A program made the position numbers and the translations under genes. From JAHQVI01 sp963749875 (GTDB lineage: Bacteria; Pseudomonadota; Alphaproteobacteria; Rhizobiales; Rhodomicrobiaceae): DNA of 64,000 nucleotides. This document shows, piece after piece, positions 19,290-28,426 of this stretch (the first letter of the stretch is position 1; each line of letters begins with the position of its first letter). The notes beneath the pieces were generated by a model. The model saw only the letters and a list, made by a program, of their open reading frames with translations. It was not told the DNA's origin and did no database searches. The DNA lies in assembly GCA_963749875.1 (NCBI GenBank), contig CAVVOX010000002.1, positions 744,001 to 808,000 of the forward strand. Reading direction: 5' to 3'.

Positions 19290-19570
19290 GAGATCTTCCT
19301 CCCGAACGTTTCGAATGATGCGTTTCAGGACAGGTCTTCCTGTGTCTGAGACAGGATTTACAACCCGGCACGATGAACCGCACGACCGGTACGCCGATCG
19401 GCTTCCCAAATGGCGTACCTCTCTGACATGGTTACACAGGGGCCTGTGAAAACTCTATTAGACTATTGTTATTCCTGCCGTTTTGTGTAAAAAACACTTT
19501 ACGGAATGTCGTTGTTTTGTAAAAATGTAAATTGTTCGCCATGGTTCTCGCCATTTGGGAGGGATGCGTA
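19290..19570. promoter_or_regulatory. divergent promoter region between importer operon and regulator
   Basis: 281 bp separating the importer operon (leftward) from the regulator operon (rightward). Two AT-rich boxes just upstream of the regulator stand out: TTTTGTGTAAAAAACAC at 19481-19497 (GTGT and ACAC form an inverted repeat) and TTTTGTAAAAATGTAAA at 19515-19531. ScfR/RamB-type regulators are known to bind short AT-rich inverted sites near their own promoters, so these are candidate operators. I infer their role only from position and shape. Confidence 0.35.
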
Positions 19571-21166
19571 TTGGCAACGACACCGATCGGCTTTCGCCTC
19601 CGTACCGCGCGGAAAAAGAAATCGCTGACGCAGACGGGACTGGCAAAAAAAGTTGGGATTTCCGTTAGCTATCTGAACCTGATCGAGCACGATAAACGTG
19701 TGATCGCGGGCGGCCTGTTGAACCGAATAGCCGCCGAGCTCGATCTTGATGCGAGTGCGTTGTCCGGTTTCGAAGATGCCCGCCTCGTGCAGCATCTGAC
19801 CGATCTGACGGCGGAGCCGCTGTTCCGCGATATCCCGCTATCGGCAAAGGGCGCGCAATCGATCGTCAACCGTGATCCCGATTGGGGGCGCGCCATCGTC
19901 AGGCTTCACAATGCCTGGCGTGATGCCAACGACCTCATAGAGGCGCTCTCCGACCAGCTGCATCGCAACCCCTTCATGGCCGAGACCAGCCATGAAATTC
20001 TGACGCATATCACCTCGATCCGCTCTTTCGCGGAGATCCTCGAAGAACACAGGGATTTGCCGCGCGACCAGCACAAACGGTTCGTTGGTCTGCTCGCCAC
20101 GGAAAGCAAAAAGCTCAGCGAAAGCGCAACGTCCCTGTTTCAATATATGAGCGGGCGGGTTCTGGAGAGCCGCCCCGCAACCCCCGCAGCGGAAGTGGAC
20201 GATTTGATCGTCGACAACAACAATTATTTTCCCGAGCTGGAGGCGGCGGCGGACGAAATTCGCGGCAAGCTCTCCCGCGACGGCGCGGTCGATGAAAGGT
20301 CGCTTTGCGACTATCTGGAGGCTCGGCATGGGGTCGGCGTTTCGTTCGGCGATCTGCCGCCCGAAGCCTCCGGCGGCCACCCGGTCAGCACACCTTACTT
20401 CGCCCACGACCGGGAGACGCGGGCGCTGATCGTCAAACCGAACCTGCCGCAGCCGACGCTCCGGTTTCAGCTCGCCCGCGTGGCGTTCGAACTGGAATAC
20501 CGCGAAATGCTCGAACAAACGGTTGCCGATCGCAGGCTCAGGACCGACGATGCCCGGGACCGGGCGTTTCACGCCATGGCCCGCTATGGAGCCGGCGCGC
20601 TGCTGCTGCCCTATGACAGCGTTCTGAACGCGGCGGAGGAGCTGAGATATGATATCGAAGCCCTGGCGAGCCGGTTTTGTGCAAGTTTCGAGCAGATCTG
20701 CCACCGTCTCGTTACCCTCAAGAAGGATCGGGCCGGGGCCATACCATTCGCGTTCCTGCGCACGGACCCCGCCGGAAATACCTCCAAAATCTTCAGCCTT
20801 CCCGACCTTCGCCTGCCGCGGCATGGCAGCGCCTGTTCCCTGTGGGCCATCTATCGCGCCTTTCAGACACCGGGCCGGGTCATACCGCAGATCATTCGTC
20901 TGCCCGACGACAAAGAGTTTCTGCTGATCGCGCGCACCGTTGCCAAGGAGGCGCGGCTCTTCGGCGTGCCGCAGCAGATCTACAGCGTCATGCTTGCCTG
21001 CAATGCCGCCTATAGCAACCGCCTTGTCTATGGCGACGTTCTCGATCCATCGAGCCGGGTCGCCACCACGGAAGCCGGTATTAGCTGCAGATTATGCCCA
21101 AGGCCGGCCTGCGCGCACCGCGCCCACGCGCCGATACTTCCCGTTCCCAAGAAAGAGAAGGCTTAA
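19571..21166 (+). CDS. XRE/ScfR-type regulator with an internal histidine-kinase-like dimerisation segment
   Basis: About 531 residues. Residues 1-65 form an XRE helix-turn-helix (GFRLRTARKKKSLTQTGLAK; VSYLNLIEHDKR). Residues about 138-190 read SHEILTHITSIRSFAEIL and on to a long helix, strikingly like the HisKA domain of the kinase encoded three genes downstream. The remainder resembles the ImmA/IrrE-like and DUF2083 parts of short-chain fatty acyl-CoA regulators (RamB/PrpR/ScfR), ending with the Cys motif GISCRLCPRPACAHRA. The peptidase HExxH is absent (ARVAFELEY). I chose TTG 19571 with GGGAGGGA about seven bases upstream; ATG 19541 is possible. The segment keeps a His (about residue 141) but lacks the usual Thr-Pro that follows in kinases. 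It diverges from the importer operon and probably controls it. Confidence 0.8.
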   Translation: MATTPIGFRLRTARKKKSLTQTGLAKKVGISVSYLNLIEHDKRVIAGGLLNRIAAELDLDASALSGFEDARLVQHLTDLTAEPLFRDIPLSAKGAQSIVNRDPDWGRAIVRLHNAWRDANDLIEALSDQLHRNPFMAETSHEILTHITSIRSFAEILEEHRDLPRDQHKRFVGLLATESKKLSESATSLFQYMSGRVLESRPATPAAEVDDLIVDNNNYFPELEAAADEIRGKLSRDGAVDERSLCDYLEARHGVGVSFGDLPPEASGGHPVSTPYFAHDRETRALIVKPNLPQPTLRFQLARVAFELEYREMLEQTVADRRLRTDDARDRAFHAMARYGAGALLLPYDSVLNAAEELRYDIEALASRFCASFEQICHRLVTLKKDRAGAIPFAFLRTDPAGNTSKIFSLPDLRLPRHGSACSLWAIYRAFQTPGRVIPQIIRLPDDKEFLLIARTVAKEARLFGVPQQIYSVMLACNAAYSNRLVYGDVLDPSSRVATTEAGISCRLCPRPACAHRAHAPILPVPKKEKA

Positions 21167-21272
21167 TAGATGACACGATTTCCTCTTGGCAGACGGCATA
21201 GGATTTTATCTGATTAACCAACCCGCACTGGCGGAGTCTCAGGGATAGAACGCGTTTCGGGAGGTTAACGAC

Positions 21273-21644
21273 TTGCCCCACACCATTTTGATCGGCGAAG
21301 ACGAACCTTATATTGTCGAGTCGCTGACTTTTCTTCTTGAACGGCAAGGTCATAATGTTCTGACCGCGAAGGATGGTGCCGAGACATTACGGCTCCTACG
21401 CGCGCGCCGGCCGGAGCTGCTTATCCTCGACATCATGATGGAGCATTACAACGGCTTCGAGATCCTGAAGATCCTCCGCGCAGAGCCTGAAATCGCAAAC
21501 ACCCGAGTGCTGATGCTGACCGCCAAGGGGCAGGAAGCGGACAGGCATCTGGCGATGGAACTGGGCGCCGACCGCTATATCGCAAAGCCGTTCTCGAACA
21601 AGGATGTGGTCGCCGCCGTCGAATCTCTTCTCGAAACCGCATAG
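21273..21644 (+). CDS. single-domain response regulator (CheY-like)
   Basis: 123 residues, a receiver domain only with no output domain. The acidic pocket is GEDEP (residues about 7-11), the phosphoacceptor is Asp53 in LILDIMM, the conserved Thr is in LMLTAKGQ and the Lys is Lys105 in YIAKPFS. The start is TTG 21273, with GGGAGG about nine bases upstream. It sits between the XRE/ScfR-type regulator and the symporter-kinase and is the obvious phosphorylation target of that kinase. Its output must go through another protein; the regulator with the HisKA-like segment is the prime candidate partner. Confidence 0.9.
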   Translation: MPHTILIGEDEPYIVESLTFLLERQGHNVLTAKDGAETLRLLRARRPELLILDIMMEHYNGFEILKILRAEPEIANTRVLMLTAKGQEADRHLAMELGADRYIAKPFSNKDVVAAVESLLETA

Positions 21645-21659
21645 TGACGGGACCGATGC

Positions 21660-21932
21660 ATGAACGGCCATGGTAAAGTGCACGAGCTGGCGTTGCTGCT
21701 GCCCGCTGCGGGGGCGCTGCTCCTGCTGCCGCCGATCCTTGATATTTTCGATGTTCCGGGAACGATACTCGGATTGCCGACGCTGCCGGTCTACATCTTT
21801 TTGCTCTGGCTCGCGCTTGTCCTGCTCGGGGCGCGGATGGCGTTTCTGCTGGACCGCGCCGCCTTTCCGCCCGGCCAGAATGATGCCACGCACATCGCCA
21901 GCGACAGCGATCCTCCGAAGGGGCGGAGCTGA
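21660..21932 (+). CDS. small membrane protein next to the symporter-kinase
   Basis: A 90-residue protein not recognised by family. Two hydrophobic helices (LALLLPAAGALLLLPPIL and LPVYIFLLWLALVLLGARM) are followed by a hydrophilic tail ending GQNDATHIASDSDPPKGRS. The stop is two bases before the start of the symporter-kinase gene and 15 bases separate it from the response regulator, so the three are in one transcript. Small two-helix proteins often accompany SLC5-type transporters (for example DUF485 or DUF4212 partners), which makes an accessory role likely, but it does not clearly match those. Confidence 0.75.
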   Translation: MNGHGKVHELALLLPAAGALLLLPPILDIFDVPGTILGLPTLPVYIFLLWLALVLLGARMAFLLDRAAFPPGQNDATHIASDSDPPKGRS

Positions 21933-21934
21933 TC

Positions 21935-24658
21935 ATGCTGAACGCTGGCGCCCTCATTCTGATTTCCCTGTGCTATCTGGCGCTGCTGTTTATTCTCGCA
22001 TTTGTCGCGATCAGGCGTGCTCAGAGAGGCGCTTACGGCCTGATCAATACGCCTGTCGTTTACACCTTGTCGCTCGCCGTCTATTGCACGTCCTGGACAT
22101 TCTATGGCGCCGTCGGGTCGGCCTCGCGCAGCGGCTATGAGTTTTTCACCATCTATCTCGGCCCGACCCTCGTCTTCATCGGCTGGTGGTTTGTCCTTCG
22201 CAAGCTGGTGCGCATATCGAAAACTCACCGCATCACCTCCATCGCGGATTTCATTTCGTCCCGCTACGGCAAGAGCGCACGCCTTGCCGCGCTCGTGACC
22301 GTCATGGCGGTGATCGGCACGACGCCTTACATCGCCCTGCAGCTCAAGGCGGTTGCGACGAGCTTCCACGTGCTGTCATCCGCGAGCCAGGCGACGGTAT
22401 CGGAAGCCACCTACACCGACTCCGGCTTCTGGGTCGCCGCGGCGATGGGCGTGTTCATCGTCCTGTTCGGCACGCGCAATATCGGTGCCGACGAACATCA
22501 TCCCGGCGTCGTCGCAGCGATTGCCTTTGAATCGCTGGTCAAGCTTTTCGCTCTGGTCGCCGTTGGGTTGTTTGTCATCTTTCACCTAACGCCGGGGGAT
22601 ATTGGCAGCGTCTTCAAGGCGCTGCAGACGGATCCGCAGGTCCAGGAGACATTTTCCCTGCGCGAAGGCTATGGCGCACGCTGGTTCACCCTGATGGTGC
22701 TGTCGGCGGCGGCGATCATCTGCCTGCCAAGACAGTTCCAGATCACCGTGGTGGAAATATCCAACGAGGCCAATCTGAAAACGGCATCCTGGCTGTTCCC
22801 GCTCTATCTGCTGCTGATATCGCTTTTCGTCATTCCCATCGCTCTGGCCGGCATGACGACCATGCCCGCAGGATCGGACCCGGACCTGTTCGTCCTGACC
22901 GTGCCCATGAACGCCGGGCAGGAGACCCTGGCGATTCTGGCCTTTATCGGCGGCTTCTCCTCCGCGACCTCCATGATGATCGTCGCCTCGATCGCTCTGT
23001 CGATCATGGTCTCCAACCACCTGGTGATGCCGCTCCTGTTGCGCACACCCGGAATGAGCCGCAATTCCAGCGGCGAACTCACGAGACTGCTGCTCAATAT
23101 CCGCCGCACCAGCATCATCGCCATCCTGTTTCTCGGCTATGTCTACTACCGCTACAGCGCGCGGTCTGACGCGCTTGCGTCGATCGGGCTGATTTCGTTT
23201 GCCGCGGTCGCCCAGTTTCTGCCGGTGATTATCGGCGGCATATTCTGGCGCAACAGCACCGAACGCGGGGCGATCGCCGGACTGACGGCCGGCTTTGCCG
23301 TCTGGGCCTTCACCCTGCTCGTGCCGGCGCTGGAACGCGCGGGCGATTTCGGCAGTCTCGACCTGATCGCCAATGGCCTGTGGGGAAATCCGCTGCTGCG
23401 CCCGGAGGCGCTGTTCGGCCTTGAAGGCTGGGATCCGCTCGTCCACGCCCTGTTTTGGAGCTACCTCGCCAATATCAGCTTCTATATTATCGGATCGCTG
23501 CTTTTCGCGCCGAAGGTGCTAGAACAGGTCCAGGCCGCGCTCTTCGTGAACGCCTTTACACACCGCTCGGACGGCTATTCGCCGATGTGGCGGCGGTCGG
23601 CTTCCGTCAACGACTTGCTCACGCTCACACAACGCATCATCGGGCGGGAGCGCACGCAATCCCTGTTCCAGGACTATGCCCGCTCGCAGAAGAACGAGAC
23701 AGGCCCGCTCGAGGCGAGCGAAGAGCTGATCGCCGCCGTTGAGCGTCAGCTCGCCAGCACAGTCGGCGCCGCCTCCGCGCGGGTCATGGTATCGCGCGTT
23801 GCGGTCGGCGAAGCGATCAGCCTCGATGAGATGATCGAAATCGTCGATGAGGCCCAGCAGGTCATCGAATACAGCCGGAGGCTGGAGCAGAAGTCGGCCG
23901 AGCTGGAAGAAACTGCGGCCCAGCTGGGCATCGCCAACGAGCAGCTCACACGCATGGACAAGATGAAGGATGACTTCCTCAGCCTTGTCAGCCACGAGTT
24001 GCGCACGCCCATGACATCGATCCGGTCTTTCTCGGAGATCTTGCTGGAAACCAAGGACCTCGACAATGCGCAATCTTCGCGGTTTCTCAACATTATCGTC
24101 AGCGAAAGCCAGCGCCTCACGCGCCTGCTCGACGAGATTCTCGACATCTCCCAATTGGAAAGCGGCCACGGCAGCTGGGTGGAGGAGACGTTCGATCCCG
24201 GCGAAATCCTGCGCGAAACCGTGGAGACGATGCGCGGCATTGCGCGGAACAAAGGTGTCGGCATTATCGAGAAGATTCGCACCGGAGACGTGACCATTGC
24301 TGGTGACCGCGACCGCCTCAAGCAGGTCTATATCAACATTCTCTCCAATTCGATCAAATACAATGACAACGCGTCGCCGGTCGTGAACGTCAGCACTAAG
24401 ATCGGCAATGGCGCTTTCGCTGCCGCCTTTGCAGACAACGGCCCCGGCATACCGGATGCCGACAAGCAGCGGATCTTCTCCAAATTCGAGCGGCGCTGGC
24501 AGAGCACCACGGGGAGCGGTCTGGGCCTGTCGATCTGCAAGCAAATCGTTGGCCGGCTTGGCGGCGAGATCAGCGTTACCTCACGGCCGGGCAGGGGCGC
24601 TACCTTTACCGTGACTTTGCCCGTCGCAAAAGCGATGCCACCTCAGGAGAGTGCATAG
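21935..24658 (+). CDS. sodium/solute symporter-histidine kinase fusion (CbrA/CrbS-like)
   Basis: A 907-residue sensor. Residues 1-530 are a 13-helix SLC5-type symporter (SWTFYGAVGSASRSGYEF; RITSIADFISSRYGKSARLA; GGFSSATSMMIVASIALS). A STAC-like linker (about 530-640) and a coiled coil (about 645-675) follow. The HisKA domain has His687 in LVSHELRTPMTSIRSF and the catalytic domain shows the N box NILSNSIKYND, the G1 box FADNGPGI and the G2 box GSGLGLSICKQI. Proteins of this architecture (CbrA, CrbS) sense nutrients such as acetate, histidine or amino acids. No PAS domain is obvious. It closes the regulator operon, so it probably senses the substrate of the divergent importer or a related compound. 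Confidence 0.93.
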   Translation: MLNAGALILISLCYLALLFILAFVAIRRAQRGAYGLINTPVVYTLSLAVYCTSWTFYGAVGSASRSGYEFFTIYLGPTLVFIGWWFVLRKLVRISKTHRITSIADFISSRYGKSARLAALVTVMAVIGTTPYIALQLKAVATSFHVLSSASQATVSEATYTDSGFWVAAAMGVFIVLFGTRNIGADEHHPGVVAAIAFESLVKLFALVAVGLFVIFHLTPGDIGSVFKALQTDPQVQETFSLREGYGARWFTLMVLSAAAIICLPRQFQITVVEISNEANLKTASWLFPLYLLLISLFVIPIALAGMTTMPAGSDPDLFVLTVPMNAGQETLAILAFIGGFSSATSMMIVASIALSIMVSNHLVMPLLLRTPGMSRNSSGELTRLLLNIRRTSIIAILFLGYVYYRYSARSDALASIGLISFAAVAQFLPVIIGGIFWRNSTERGAIAGLTAGFAVWAFTLLVPALERAGDFGSLDLIANGLWGNPLLRPEALFGLEGWDPLVHALFWSYLANISFYIIGSLLFAPKVLEQVQAALFVNAFTHRSDGYSPMWRRSASVNDLLTLTQRIIGRERTQSLFQDYARSQKNETGPLEASEELIAAVERQLASTVGAASARVMVSRVAVGEAISLDEMIEIVDEAQQVIEYSRRLEQKSAELEETAAQLGIANEQLTRMDKMKDDFLSLVSHELRTPMTSIRSFSEILLETKDLDNAQSSRFLNIIVSESQRLTRLLDEILDISQLESGHGSWVEETFDPGEILRETVETMRGIARNKGVGIIEKIRTGDVTIAGDRDRLKQVYINILSNSIKYNDNASPVVNVSTKIGNGAFAAAFADNGPGIPDADKQRIFSKFERRWQSTTGSGLGLSICKQIVGRLGGEISVTSRPGRGATFTVTLPVAKAMPPQESA

Positions 24659-24846
24659 CTCCGCGCAGGCAAGACTGGGTCTCGCCGATGATGTCGACCG
24701 ACATGATGGGTTCGGGCAATTCCCGGAACCCCGCCGGTTGGGTTGGCCGGCGGCGCCGGCAAACAAAAGGGTGGCGGTGAGAGGAGAATCCTCGAACCGG
24801 AACCGCGCGGGTAGGGTTGGAGTGGCGGCTACCCGCAAACTAAAAA

Positions 24847-24921
24847 TGGTGGACGCTGCTGGGTTTGAACCAGCGACCCCCGCCGTGTGAAGACGGTGCT
24901 CTACCGCTGAGCTAAGCGTCC
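24847..24921 (-). tRNA. tRNA-Val (anticodon CAC)
   Basis: Reading the minus strand, acceptor arms GGACGCT and AGCGTCC pair over seven bases. The D arm contains AGCGGTAGA, the anticodon loop is TTCACAC (anticodon CAC, decoding GUG), the T loop is TTCAAAC and the gene-encoded end is ACCA. All arms close properly. It is a single gene between the symporter-kinase and a secreted hypothetical protein. Confidence 0.95.
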
Positions 24922-24998
24922 TTGTTCCAGGAAGGCTTCGATTTAGGCGCGCGCCGCAGAGACTGTCAAGCCCGCCAATCTGCCTTGGCCGCATCCGT

Positions 24999-26021
24999 CT
25001 AATGCTCCGGCTTCACCGGCTCGAAGCTGGCGATGACCTTTTCGATTTCCGGCATGAACTTGTCCTTGTCGGTCAGGGGCATGGTTGCGACCATGGCGTA
25101 ATAGTCGCCGGGGTCTCCGACCAGGAGCACGAGATTGATGGCGATCTCCGTGCCGGTCTCCTTATCCGCTGTTTCGCCGATGATCTGATAACCCTCCAGG
25201 CCGCCGATCTTGACGGTTTTCTCGCTCTCGATGGTCTTCTCCCGCAGACCGCCCAGCGATCGGAACGAGCGTTGCGCAGCGGTCCTTGGATCGACGATCT
25301 GCGTCCCCAGCGACGGCGATACGAATAGCGTCGGCTCCTCGAACATGCGGTTCTCGCCCGCCGCGGGCACTTTCCCCGAGGTGCTGTAGGCCTTCGACAT
25401 GCCGCCAAGACTGTACGCCTCCTGGAACGGCCCGAGATAGCCGAAGCGGAAGAGCTCGGCGGATTTCGCCGGCCGGTCCTCGACCTTTGCCGTAGCCAGG
25501 ATGCTTTCGATCTGCGCCCTGGTATAAGTGCCGTCATCGATCGCGGCCTGCGGGACGTTGACGCTGATTGTCGCGGTCAGGCCGGCTTCGCGGAAGATCA
25601 GGATGAACTTCGCAAATCCGCGGCCCGAAGCGACCCGCTTGCCGGAGAAATAGACATATTCGCCTGTGCGGCCGGGAAGCGCGCTCACGACCGTCTCCGT
25701 CAAGCCTTGCTGGGCGAGGGCGTCCTCGCGCTCCGGGATGGTCTTCAGCTCGTCATAGGGCTGCGGGCCCGGAAGCTCGATGATGACGAAAGATGCGCCC
25801 GACGATCGATCGACGAAGCCGGAAAAGCGATCGGAGGGCGTGAAGCATTCATCCAGATCGAGCGATATATGGCTGTTGGGCGCGTGTCTCGGCTCGGCTT
25901 CGGCGCCAGGAATAAGTCTGATCAGAGCGAGCGCTGCTAGCATTACGGCAACGAACCGACAACTCCTGCCGCCCGGTCGGTGAAGCATTGCGCGAGGGCG
26001 GCGAAAGCGGAACAGTGTCAT
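24999..26021 (-). CDS. secreted hypothetical protein
   Basis: About 340 residues, family not recognised. An Arg-rich start is followed by a hydrophobic segment (FVAVMLAALALIRLIPGAEA) that fits a Sec signal peptide with cleavage near AEA. The mature part begins PRHAPNSHISLDLDECFTPS and has no repeats or membrane helices. I chose ATG 26021 because GGAG lies about six bases upstream; an in-frame ATG at 26054 would add eleven residues. It is convergent with nothing and lies between tRNA-Val and the phosphatase gene on the same strand, with a 120-bp gap to the latter. Confidence 0.75.
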   Translation of the reverse strand: MTLFRFRRPRAMLHRPGGRSCRFVAVMLAALALIRLIPGAEAEPRHAPNSHISLDLDECFTPSDRFSGFVDRSSGASFVIIELPGPQPYDELKTIPEREDALAQQGLTETVVSALPGRTGEYVYFSGKRVASGRGFAKFILIFREAGLTATISVNVPQAAIDDGTYTRAQIESILATAKVEDRPAKSAELFRFGYLGPFQEAYSLGGMSKAYSTSGKVPAAGENRMFEEPTLFVSPSLGTQIVDPRTAAQRSFRSLGGLREKTIESEKTVKIGGLEGYQIIGETADKETGTEIAINLVLLVGDPGDYYAMVATMPLTDKDKFMPEIEKVIASFEPVKPEH

Positions 26022-26141
26022 AAACACTCCAAAGGTGATTGCCTCTCGGTTCATGATAGCGCGTTATAGGGCAAAACGGCCATTTGAATGGAGGAGGAGC
26101 GTTTCAGACCAGAACGGTCCCGTCATCGCGAATATCTGTTG

Positions 26142-26816
26142 CTACTGGAGCGGTGCGATCGTTTTCAGGGCCGCGGGCAGGTCGTCGAAATGGTCGATGA
26201 CAGCGTCCGGCCTTAGCCGTTCGATCGGCTTCTCGCCATAGCCGAAACTCACCGCGATGAACGGTACGCCGGCGCTCCGCGCAGCCTTGGCGTCGGCCAG
26301 GCTGTCGCCGATCATGGCCGAGCGGTGCGGGTTGCCGCCCGCGGCGCCGATCGTGCCGAGCAAATGGCCGGGGTCCGGCTTTCGGACCGGAAAGGTGTCG
26401 GCGCCGGCGATGGCGGCGAAATAGCTGTCGAACCCCAGCTCCGCGAGCAGCTTCCGGGCCAGCGCCTCTGGTTTGTTCGTGCAGACCCCGAGACGCGCGC
26501 CGCCCGCCTGCAGCGTCTCCAGCACGCCCACAAGCCCGGGAAAAGGGCGGCTGCGCACGGCGATGTGGTCCTGGTAGTATTCGATGAAATGGGCGCTCAG
26601 CCGGTCGAGTTCGTCCTTATCCGGCTCGCGGTGGAGCGACAGCATGGCCGTGTGCAGCATCGCTCTCGACCCGAGTCCGACGGCGGGCTCGATGATTTGC
26701 TCCTCCACCGCCGGCATGCCGAACAATCCGAGCGTGTAATTCGTTGCCGCGATCAGATCCGGCGCCGTATCGATCATCGTTCCGTCGAGATCGAAAATAA
26801 GCGTGATGTCCTTCAT
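26142..26816 (-). CDS. gph: HAD-family hydrolase, phosphoglycolate phosphatase-like
   Basis: A 224-residue HAD phosphatase. Motif I is IFDLDGTMIDTAPD (nucleophile Asp plus general acid Asp), motif II is the Thr in GVCTNKPEALA, motif III is the Lys in VRKPDPG and motif IV is MIGDSLADAKAARSAG. The cap domain lies between about residues 17 and 85. This pattern and length fit phosphoglycolate phosphatase (Gph), which removes 2-phosphoglycolate arising from DNA repair or oxygenation, though close relatives act on other small phosphates. ATG 26816 is followed at once by motif I. The gene is divergent from the aldehyde dehydrogenase gene, with the promoters in the shared 145-bp gap. Confidence 0.85.
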   Translation of the reverse strand: MKDITLIFDLDGTMIDTAPDLIAATNYTLGLFGMPAVEEQIIEPAVGLGSRAMLHTAMLSLHREPDKDELDRLSAHFIEYYQDHIAVRSRPFPGLVGVLETLQAGGARLGVCTNKPEALARKLLAELGFDSYFAAIAGADTFPVRKPDPGHLLGTIGAAGGNPHRSAMIGDSLADAKAARSAGVPFIAVSFGYGEKPIERLRPDAVIDHFDDLPAALKTIAPLQ

Positions 26817-26961
26817 GATCCGGTTTCTTTCCTTACCATGCCGTCCAATATATGACTGTGACCATGATTGCCACCTTCTCCCCACACGCATTGCGCAAAG
26901 TGGGCCGTTGGCGGATCATGTGAACGAAGCTGAAGGACATCCCGAATCCAAGGAGTTGGCC

Positions 26962-28411
26962 ATGGACCAGAAAGTCGAAAATCTCATTCGCCAGCAATGC
27001 TATATCGATGGCGCCTGGACCGGCCAAGCCAAGGATCCCGTCTTGAACCCGGCGAGCGGCGCGGAGATTGCGCGCGTGCCCGATGTCGGTGCGGAAGGCG
27101 CGAAAGAGGCGATCGAGGCCGCGTATCGGGCATTCGGGCCCTGGCGCGATCTCCTGGCGAAGGAGCGCTCGGTCTTGTTGCGCCGCTGGTTCGATCTGAT
27201 CGTCGAGCATACCGAGCCGCTTGCCGCCCTCATGACGGCGGAGCAGGGTAAGCCGCTCACCGAAGCGCGCGGCGAGGTCATTTATGGCGCATCCTTCGTT
27301 GAGTTCTTCGCCGAGGAGGCCAAGCGGATCTATGGCGAGGTCATCCCGACGCATCGCGCCAATGGCCGCATCGTCGTCTTGAAACAGCCGATCGGCGTCG
27401 TCGGGGCAATCACGCCCTGGAATTTTCCGCTCGCGATGATCACGCGGAAAGTCTCGCCTGCCTTGGCCGCCGGTTGCACGGCGGTCGTCAAACCGGCCGA
27501 GGACACGCCGCTGACGGCGCTCGCCCTGGCCGAACTCGCCCATCGCGCCGGCATTCCGAAGGGCGTCTTCAATGTCATTACCGGCGATGCGCCTGCGATC
27601 GGCAAGGAGCTCACCGAAAGCCCGCTCGTGCGGATGATTGCTTTTACCGGCTCGACCGAAGTCGGCAAGCTGCTCATGCGCCAGGCGGCCAGCACCGTGA
27701 AGAAGGTCGCGCTGGAGCTGGGCGGCAACGCGCCGTTCATCGTTTTCGACGATGCCGATCTCGACAAGGCCGTCGAGGACGCCATCGCCTCGAAATACCG
27801 CAATATGGGCCAGACCTGCGTCTGCGCGAACCGCATTCTGGTGCAGGACGGCGTCTATGACGCTTTCGCCGAGAAGCTTGCCGCGAAGGTGAAGGCGATG
27901 AAGGTCGGGCCGGGCGACGAGGCGGGCGTCGTGCAGGGGCCGCTGATCAACAAGGCCGCGATCGAGAAGGTCGAGTCTGCATGTCAGCGATGCCGTAGCC
28001 AAAGGTGCCAAAGTGATAACCGGCGGCAAGGTTCACGCACTCGGCGGCACGTTCTACGAGCCGACCGTGATAACCGGCGCGACGACGGAGATGCTCTTTG
28101 CCCAGGAGGAGACATTCGGCCCCGTCGCCCCGCTCTTCCGCTTCAAGACCGATGAAGAAGCCGTCCGAATCGCCAATGATACGCCGTTTGGGCTGGCCGC
28201 CTATTTCCACGCCCGCGACATCGGCCGGATTTGGCGCGTCGCCGAAAGGCTCGAATACGGTATTATCGGCATCAATGAGGGAATCATTTCCACCGAAGTC
28301 GCGCCCTTTGGCGGTGTGAAGGAGTCCGGGCTTGGCCGCGAAGGCTCGCATCACGGCATCGAGGAATTCGTCGAGATCAAATATATGCTTATGGGCGGTC
28401 TCGACAGCTGA
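26962..28411 (+). pseudogene. gabD: succinate-semialdehyde dehydrogenase (GabD-like), frameshifted
   Basis: An NADP-dependent aldehyde dehydrogenase. From ATG 26962 (AGGAG seven or so bases upstream) the frame gives the cofactor region GVVGAITPWNFPLAMI, the catalytic Glu in LELGGNAPFIVFDD and the catalytic Cys in GQTCVCANRI. Near 27976-27978 one extra base shifts the frame after KVES; the rest (HVSDAVAKGAKVITGGKVHA, PFGGVKESGLGREG) continues in another frame to 28411. With the extra base removed the protein is 482 residues, the exact usual GabD length. Function would be oxidation of succinate semialdehyde in GABA catabolism; no gabT is near. A sequence error is at least as likely as true loss. 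Confidence 0.88.
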
Positions 28412-28426
28412 CCGGGGTGAGGAGAG

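Noticed and set aside
19541..19570. Earlier ATG start for the XRE/ScfR-type regulator
   Set aside because: Possible, but the stretch lacks a good ribosome-binding site and runs into the AT-rich boxes; TTG 19571 has a strong one.
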